From positions 53,104,917-53,168,916 of the forward strand of contig CM060189.1 in assembly GCA_030549335.1 (NCBI GenBank): a DNA stretch of 64,000 bases, given 5' to 3'. A program made the translations under genes and the position numbers. The notes under the pieces are model-generated. The model had not been told where the DNA came from. It did not search any database and worked only from the letters and a program-made list of their open reading frames with translations. Shown here piece after piece: positions 57,224 to 64,000 of this stretch. The stretch is from Pontederia crassipes. Its lineage: Eukaryota > Streptophyta > Magnoliopsida > Commelinales > Pontederiaceae. Positions within the stretch are counted from its first letter, which is position 1. Each line of letters begins with the position of its first letter.

Positions 57224-59814
57224 TGATCACTAGCTGATCACAATAGGTTTTTATCCCATTTTCTATTCAATTCACCCATATCGAGCCCTCATTTTGCCTA
57301 ACTTTTGGTCAATTATGCTTGGAATGCAAAGGATTATGATAACCAACTGATCATTCCCATTTTACACTTAATTCCATGTGCATAGAGGTTCGGAATTGCT
57401 AAAATCCATAAATATTTTAATTCTATGCAAAGTTATCATTTTTTTGGGTAAGTTATCATTCCAAAGTGCAAGTTATCATTTTTCAAATTTAGCTGATTTC
57501 TAGTGATTATCTTGCCCTAAATCTCTTGCAATTATGAATTAATCATATTTGGATGATCATATTTCAACTTGTGCAAAGTTATCATTCCATTTCACAAGTT
57601 ATCATTTTTGAGTGGCAAGTTATCATTTTTAGGGCAAAATTGTCATTTCGATATGCAAGGCTATCAATTCTGCATAAAAGCATTAGGCAATCATTATATT
57701 ATTGTCCTAACTCCTTGCTGCTCTGATTTGATCACATTTGTATAACCACAACCAAAGTTATGACAAGTTATCATTTTATGGCTTCAAGTTATCGTTTTTG
57801 ACACCAAAGTTATCATTCCTATGAAATCTTATCCACATTTGATTTCTAACCTCATTCACTTGCTACCCTAATCCCTTTGATGCCTTCAATGCTCTGAACC
57901 ACTCATATTTGGACATTTTTTATGAAATATGTAAAGTTATCATTCTGGGCTATAAGTTATCATTAGACAAATAAAGATTTCATTCCTGCATAACATCAAA
58001 CTTCATTTGCTAAATGAGCTGATATTAATAGCTGTCCTAATCCTTATTTGTCTAAATCATATTCAATGACTTTGATGCTTGCTGTTTTGACCTTTCTAGT
58101 AGGGAAAAGAAGGCTGCACAAGGAGGAAAAAGGAGGGGGGACCACTTGCTTTTTGGCTGTCCAAAAAGCTAGCACTGCAGATATTTTCTGGACCAGGACA
58201 CTTGGCATAATCAAGGCACAAGAGAACATTCTGATCTACATCCAATAGTGATGAGAGGACGGAAGCAGGGGGCTGGACATTCCAAGGGTTTGAGCAGGAA
58301 GGAAGCAAGGAGAGGAGCTGAAGTGCTGCTGAACACTCTGCAATCATCCTGTCGACAGCCTTCAAATGAGGATATTTTGGATCTGTTTTTCCTTCTATTG
58401 TGTATCAAACTTTGTAATTATGAGGAGCTAATTCCCATTTCTCCTAGGATAGGGTAGTAGTCTAGTTTAATTGTGGATGGATTATAAACAATTCTGATTT
58501 CCTACACTGAATCAAGTTCTGATTTTTTATTTCTATTTCTGAAATCTGTTTTGTATGAATCTATTCTTGACATTGTAAGATCCTATTTGTATCTACAACT
58601 GAGATGTTGTCCTTTGATCTATTCATTGTTCAAAAATGAATCAAGAACCAATGGCATGTTTCTAGGTTCAAACCCAATTAGGATTCTGATTTCTGAAATC
58701 TGTTTTCTGATTTCTGATTCCTGAATTCTGATTGAATCTGATTCTATCATTGTGAAGCCCTGATTGTATTGACAACTAAGAGGTTTCCTTATGGCTTCAT
58801 TCTTATTCAGAAATGAATCAAGAGGCAAAGGTACTTCCTGAGATTCCAACCCTGAATTGTTGCAAAACCTTTTAATTTCTGATTTCTGATTTCCAATTCT
58901 GAATTCCTGAATTTTGGGAAATCTGCCTTGTTATTGTTAAACCTCTGATTTCATTAATCACTGAGAAGTGAACTTAAGGATTTATTATTGTTCAAAGATG
59001 GACCAAGAAGCAGTGACATGTGCTGAATTCCAATGTTTAATATGTGCTGATTTTATAATGTGGATTTCATTTCAATTTGCAGCTGAGAGGCTGATTTAAA
59101 ATCCTCTTGTTGTTTAGAGATAAACCAAGAAGCATTAGTATTAAGATTGGACTCATTACTTTTCTGATTAGTTGATGCATGAATGTGAGTTGAATTGTAA
59201 TGCCAAACTGAAATTGCCAAAATCTGAAAAGAGTTGGCAAAATCAGTGAGGGGTTTTGTGAATATGCTAATGATAACTTGACATTCAGTGGGGATACTTA
59301 TCCAATTCAATCTGGCTAACAATTATATGATAATATATTGATTAGTTTTGGACTAATTGAGCTATGAGAGCAGCCATGTTTAAGGTTGAATCAGATTTGA
59401 CTAAAAATTGATAACTTATTCCATTCCATCCATAATTAAGTTATATGAACCCCAACTCCTAGGAGAACCTTCCTCATTGATAGATAAACCCTTTTAGCCC
59501 TTAGTTTAGCATTTATAATTCAGTTTTGATAACTTTCCAAAAATCCAAAAACAATTATCTTTTTGGTCACTTTTAAAAATCTATTTTCACTTCCCTTCAA
59601 TTTCCTTAAATTATAACTTTAGTTAAGGCTAGTCTAGATTGTTTTAGGGAGTCTTTGGCTTCAAATCACTGTGGATATGACATTTAGGATTTACTACAAC
59701 TGACATGTGCACTGTAGTACAGAGTGAATTAGGGAGTTAAATCAAAAATTGAAAAATCTGAAATTTGACCCCAAAATCAGCAAGTTATCACTATACTCCT
59801 CAATTTCACTATCA
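57224..59814 (+). repeat. 3' LTR of element C
   Basis: 2.6 kb, beginning TGATCACTAGCTGATCA and ending CAATTTCACTATCA. It has the same plan as the LTRs of A and F: many AAGTTATCATT motifs in the first 750 bases (about 57430-57970), then diverged modules with CAACTGAGA / TTCAGAAATGAATCAAG (about 58600-59130). Confidence 0.88.
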
Positions 59815-60717
59815 ATTTCCATAGAGAATATCATCAATTAAGAGTTGTGGAGCAAGACATACTTAAAGCCTCTTTCCGATGTAGGTATGGTCATTACAAA
59901 TTTCTTGTTATGCCTTTTTTTCTAACAAATGCTCCAACACTGTTATGGATCTTATGAACATGATTTTTAGACCTTACTTGGACAAATTTGTGATCGTCTT
60001 CGTCAATGGTATCTTGATCTACTTATCAAGCCCCGAATAAGAATCTTTTACGTATTGTATTAATAAGAATCATTTACGTATTGTATTAGAGATGTTGCAC
60101 CAACACAAGTGTGCAAGTTCTTCAAGTACGAGTTTTGGCTCAAACAAATTATGTTCCTGGCCATATCATGTCCAAGGATGGCATCTCCGTGGAAGTCATG
60201 GTTAATTGGATTAGTTAGAGTTCCTTGGCCACAAAAGTTTGAAATGTGTATTCTTTCAAAAGGAGTTGAACATGAGGCAAAGGAGATAATTAGTATTATT
60301 CAAGGATTATGAATTTGCCATTCAATATCTTATGGACAAGACAAATGTAGTTATCAATGCATTAAGCCAAAAATGGGAGGGATCTTAGCTTGTTTTTGAG
60401 TTCACAAGTGGAATCTGATTGAAGATATTGTGCAATTGAGTATGAGCTTTGACAATTAAAGGACAATAACGATGATACACTATGTCATTCAAATGGATTT
60501 GGTGCAAAGGATCATCGAAGTTCAACCATGTGATCCAGAATATCACGATATGAAGGCTCTTTTTCAAGAAGAAGGCACAAGTTTCACCCTGGGTAATGAT
60601 GGAGGCGTAAGATATATAGACTAATTGAGGGTGCCTAGCAATGAAGAGCTCAAGAAATTTTGAAAGAATGGTGCAAGTACAAATTTGCTATTCACTTGAG
60701 AAGAACCAAGATGTATA
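59815..60717 (+). pseudogene. Element G: reverse transcriptase and RNase H remnant
   Basis: Right after element [31 protein letters not shown] and NAPTL, the conserved RT region of chromoviruses. Further on DYEFAIQYLMDKTNVVINAL, the RNase H end, and near 60690 the integrase start TKMY. Heavily broken. Confidence 0.8.
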
Positions 60718-61740
60718 TGTTGAATCCTACGTTTAGATGATAACAAATTAAATTGGACATAAAAGTTACTAATCTATGCTCAAGTGATGATAATGTAGGT
60801 CTAAGATTGATATGACTTCATTCATAGAAGAAACCGCCAAGTTAAACGGCAAAAATAAAAATTTTGCAACACGATCGATCAACCCACCGGTAGACCGGCC
60901 ATGGCGATCGGACGATCGATATCAAGCGGGAGAGATGACGAGACTATACAGGTCGTTGGTTTGGTCATTGTACTAATCGATCGATCAGTGCAGAGATGAA
61001 TTTCAAAAATGTCGAGACTATACCTGTTGACGGTCTGATCGTTGCACTGGTCAACCGATCAACTCAAAGGCTAGTTCGAGAAATAATGAGACTATATTGG
61101 TCGAGTGTCCGGTCGTTACACCGGTCGACCGACACATTAAAGCGGTCGACCGGTCACAGAGAGAGACGAACAGTAACGATTATTTTTAAAGGAAAAAATT
61201 ATGGAAGATTTTTTTTGACGAACTTTTCACATGTAGAAGCCTATAAAAGGAGTGCCAAAGCCTGAAGAAAATTCATCCAAGCAAGCAAGATCATTCTAAA
61301 GCTCTTTTCAAGTTCTTGATCCCAAAGTTGCAAATTCTTCCCTTTCTATTCTAAGCTTTGTGTGAGAAAATTTTGTAAAAGAAGAGAGTTAGAGGGAATG
61401 ATCTAGTGAAGTTGAGAGCTCTTTGTAAAAAGAGGTGTGCCTTGCCTTTTGAGCGGAGAAGAAGGCGTGTGGTATAAAGACGGTTGTTCTCTCCCTACAA
61501 GAAAAGAGAAAGATAGTGAATCTCCTACGGTCTCGAGGTTGAGAAGTCGGAGCGAGAACGTAGGCCAAAGAGTTGAGGCCGAAAGTCAGCTACATATCGT
61601 GTCTCCTTGTGTTTGCTCCTTATTTCGCACTTACTCTTTATCGTTATTTGCTTGTGATTGATTTTATTGATTTTTTGAAAGTGATTTTACAAAAATATTT
61701 TTATACACCAATTCACCCTCCTCCCCTCTTCGTGCTTTCA
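60718..61740 (+). mobile_element. Solo LTR, Ty1/copia-like, in element G
   Basis: Begins TGTTGAATCCTACGTTTAG and ends ...CACCAATTCACCCTCC...CTTTCA, the style of plant copia LTRs. A TATA box (TATAAAAG) lies at 61242-61249. Element G integrase sequence stops at its left and resumes at its right. About 60840-61180 holds many GGTCGACCG / CGATCGAT palindromes. A clear target duplication was not resolved. Confidence 0.6.
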
Positions 61741-62948
61741 CATCATAAAGATCTTCAAAGGAGCTCTTGGTGGAACAATATGAAAACAGAAGTTGTTGAG
61801 CATGAGTCCAAGTGTTTGGTGTGTCAATAAGTGAAGATTGAACATAAAATAAATTTTGGAATGAAAGTGGCAAGAAATTACTATGAACTTCGTGGTAGGA
61901 TTACCAAGAACAAAGTAATGATATAATGCAATTTGGATCATTGTGGATAACTTGACCAAATCGACACAGTGAGAATAAATCAATCCTTAGAGAGTTTGAT
62001 GGACTTATGTGTGAAGGAGATAGTGAGGCTACATAGTATCCCAACTATCATTATATCCTATAGAGATTCACGCTTCACTTCAAGATGTTACAGAAGCCTT
62101 TGGAACAAGACTAATGTATAGCACGACATTTCACCATCAAACAGATGACCAAAGCAAAAGGACCATTCAAACTTTAGAAAATATGTTGAGGGCCTGCTCA
62201 TTAGATTGGCATGGAGATTGGGATGATCACCTCTACTTGATAGAGTTTACCTACAATAATAGTTATCATGCTACTATCAAGATGGTTCCATATGAATTTT
62301 TGTATGGAAGATTATGTAGGTCACCTACATGTTGGACTGACATTGATGAAAGAATGCCTTTTGGCCCTAAGGCGGTAAAGGACTCTGAAAGATTGATATG
62401 ATCAAGAAGAGAATGCTTGCGACACGAAGTAGGCACAAAGTTATGCCAACCAATGAAAGAGAGAACAAATCTTTAGCGAATGAAATTTGGCACTTTTGAA
62501 GGTGTCACCAACAGAAGTATCAAGCATTTAAGTAAGAAAGAAAAATTGAGCCTGAGGTACATTTGGCCATTTATAATGTTGGAATTACCCAATGATGGAG
62601 CATGCAAGTTGACATTACCATCTTCTTGTGAAAGAATTAAAAATGTGTTTCATGTTTCAATGTCGAGAAAATATCATCATGATGAATCCAATTTGATAAG
62701 GATTAAGGAACTTAATCTCAAGGAAGACTTGGCATATGAGGAGAAATCGGTAAAGATTTTGGAGTACAAAGAACATCACCTCTAAAACAAAGTGATCACT
62801 ATGGCCAAAGTGGCGTGGAGATATCATCATGGCGTGGATGCAATTTGGGAGCTAAAAAGTGAATCGGAGAGAAGTTTCCTCAAAAGATAAGTGATAAGTG
62901 AAATTTTAAGAATATTTGAATATGAAATTTTATTTGATGGGGGTAGAA
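61741..62948 (+). pseudogene. Element G: integrase and chromodomain remnant
   Basis: Integrase finger end (WWNNMKTEVVEHESKCLVCQ), core end (FHHQTDDQSKRTIQTLENML, then WDDHLYLIEFTYNNSYHATI and PYEFLYGRLCRSPTCW), the linker with KLTLPSSCERIKNVFHVSM, and a chromodomain (AYEEKSVKILEYKEHHL ... VAWRYHHGVDAIWE) at about 62730-62860. The chromodomain is the mark of the Tekay/Del branch, where it is thought to guide insertion to chromatin. Broken. A purine tract at about 62938-62948 precedes the 3' LTR. Confidence 0.85.
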
Positions 62949-63076
62949 TGTAATACCTACTTTAACAAAATGCCCTTAAAAGTAGTTTTAGTCAGGGAGT
63001 ACTTTGGTCCTTTGGCAAAAAGTAGCCCTAAAAGCCCCCCCAAAATTCTTTTCTTTTCTCCATTCTTTTCCCAAGT
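62949..63076 (+). repeat. Start of the 3' LTR of element G
   Basis: TGTAATACCTACTTTAAC... matches 11609 onward for about 130 bases, up to the TCTTTTCCCAAG part. There another LTR begins. Confidence 0.8.
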
Positions 63077-64000
63077 GATGTATGCAAAATATAACATATT
63101 TTAGTCTATTATTTTAATTAATATTTTTGTAATTTGATCATGGCATGCATCATTTTAAGTTATTTCTAGTCATTATTCCAGATTTATCGATTTTGATTAT
63201 TAAGTTTTTGAATATTTTAATTGTGGATGAATGAATTAAATAATGGAAATTACTTTGCAGGATTACAACTCAAAAGGCAATTCACGCATGATCAAGATGA
63301 CACTTTATCATTGGCCATAAAACATAAATGAAGGTCATCATGTGGCGCCAAATCAATATAATCATAAAAAGTTTATCTTTAACGAAATCATGGCGCAAAC
63401 CACCAACATTAACCGAGATCTATGGAGAATTTTGACTGCAATATCCAACCATGAAGAGATCATTGGGAATCATTAACCAATACAAAAATCCTATCATTAA
63501 CCAAGGATGGATACATCGGTCGTGATCATTAACCAATCATGGGGGTGCAAAACTCTATCATTAATCAAGGCGATGTCTCTATCATTGGGCAATAAAGCGA
63601 TGAGAGGCATTTATACTTAACCAACATTTGAGTATTACCGGCCGAGATCATTGGGCGCAAAACCCTATCATTAACCAAGGATGGAGACATCGGCTGTGAT
63701 CATCAACCAATCATTGGGTGCAAAACATCATCATTAACCAATTTTGATGACCGAGAATCAAAGAGGAGTTTTATCATCGCGTGCAAAAGGAATAATGTTT
63801 TATCATTAACCAAAGTTTTATCAGCCCGAGATCTAAAAGTCATAAAGTTTATCTCTGCAAATTAAATTCGGTCGTACGATTTACGCCCATGAAGACCTTT
63901 CGCACCTATAAATAGTGGAAGATACCATCAATCCAATTGGTGCTCTGAAGTCTAGGTTTCTTTCACAGTGGAGCCGTGAGCTCTGAAGGCTAGGACCAAA
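63077..64000 (+). mobile_element. Start of another LTR, continuing past the window
   Basis: Starts TGATGTATGCAAAATATAAC, similar to the B LTR start (TGATGCATGCAAAATCC). Contains imperfect repeats of a CTATCATTAACCAAGGATGG...CATCGG.TGTGATCAT unit at about 63490-63740, a TATA box TATAAATA at 63907-63914 and a leader-like end. Inserted within the G 3' LTR. Family undetermined. Confidence 0.6.

Larger units (their letters stand above)
52600..59814 (+). mobile_element. Element C: broken Athila-like Ty3/gypsy element lacking its 5' part
   Basis: Pol begins within the protease-RT linker and continues through RT, RNase H and integrase (to 55722). A 1.5-kb non-coding part, a purine tract GCTTGGGGGAGTT (57211-57223) and the 3' LTR 57224-59814 follow. 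The 5' LTR, gag and protease are absent. Right of its LTR the sequence is RT of element G, so it was inserted in G pol. Broken, with a few breaks in pol; older than element A. Confidence 0.85.
11609..63076 (+). mobile_element. Element G: old chromodomain-type (Tekay/Del-like) Ty3/gypsy element, opened by nested insertions
   Basis: The outer element of the nest. Its 5' LTR begins at about 11609, and the same sequence begins the 3' LTR at 62949. Parts in order: 5' LTR (split by a Mutator-like element), primer site, gag and protease (27.05-28.53 kb), then after other insertions RT/RNase H (59.8-60.7 kb), integrase (60.6-62.4 kb) and a chromodomain (about 62.69-62.89 kb). The LTR starts differ clearly from each other and the coding parts carry many breaks, so this is an old fossil. 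Its right end is lost under another LTR at 63077. Confidence 0.82.

Noticed and set aside
61737-61745. Target duplication of the copia-like solo LTR (CATCA or GTATA)
   Set aside because: The two sides do not match, so the border at 61740 is set by the resumption of G integrase only.

Overview
The window is plant nuclear DNA, from a flowering plant with a large, repeat-rich genome. The evidence is a spliced NRT1/PTR-family transporter gene with GT-AG introns, an angiosperm-type RTE LINE with a matching short element, long-LTR Athila-like and chromodomain-bearing Ty3/gypsy elements, and a Mutator-like DNA transposon. I cannot name the species. No tRNA, rRNA, organelle or bacterial segment was seen.

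Left arm, about 1-11,600. Positions 1-1320 are degenerate repeat DNA with a cluster of CACG/CGTG palindromes. The only host gene visible is at 2586-6516 (+), a five-exon NPF4-type transporter whose splice sites all look good but whose exon 2 lacks two bases, so as read it stops after about 62 residues. Its second intron holds a 170-bp short element made of the two ends of the LINE family. A nearly perfect RTE LINE lies 1.8 kb downstream (8328-11493, - strand) with an intact 1029-aa endonuclease/reverse transcriptase ORF and an exact 18-bp target duplication.

Right arm, 11,609 to about 63,076. This is one old chromodomain-type Ty3/gypsy element (called G here), opened by successive insertions. 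A 12.6-kb Mutator-like transposon (14,319-26,965, exact 9-bp target duplication) sits in its 5' LTR. That transposon carries a piece of a 4-coumarate:CoA-ligase-like gene and was itself entered by an LTR element without visible pol (D, 15,524-26,610). D contains an Athila-like fossil (F, 16,580-22,434) and a solo LTR (24,973-26,032). After the G protease part comes another LTR element without visible pol (B, 28,532-51,315). A young 15-kb Athila-like element (A, 29,973-44,948, - strand) sits inside the 5' LTR of B. Then come an unassigned LTR fragment with a doubled promoter (51,382-52,600), a third Athila-like copy (C, 52,600-59,814, +), and the G RT/RNase H, integrase and chromodomain parts, interrupted by a copia-like solo LTR (60,718-61,740). 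The G 3' LTR starts at 62,949 and is cut by the start of another LTR at 63,077, which runs out of the window.

The most notable points are the Pack-MULE-like transposon with the 4CL fragment, the paired LINE and LINE-derived short element, the frameshift in an otherwise well-kept transporter gene, and the Athila-like LTRs. Those LTRs are built from about eight diverged modules of 130-200 bp plus a dispersed TGATAACTTG motif. Insertion borders rest on target-site duplications read directly from the sequence wherever stated. Family names rest on recognised protein motifs and not on database searches.
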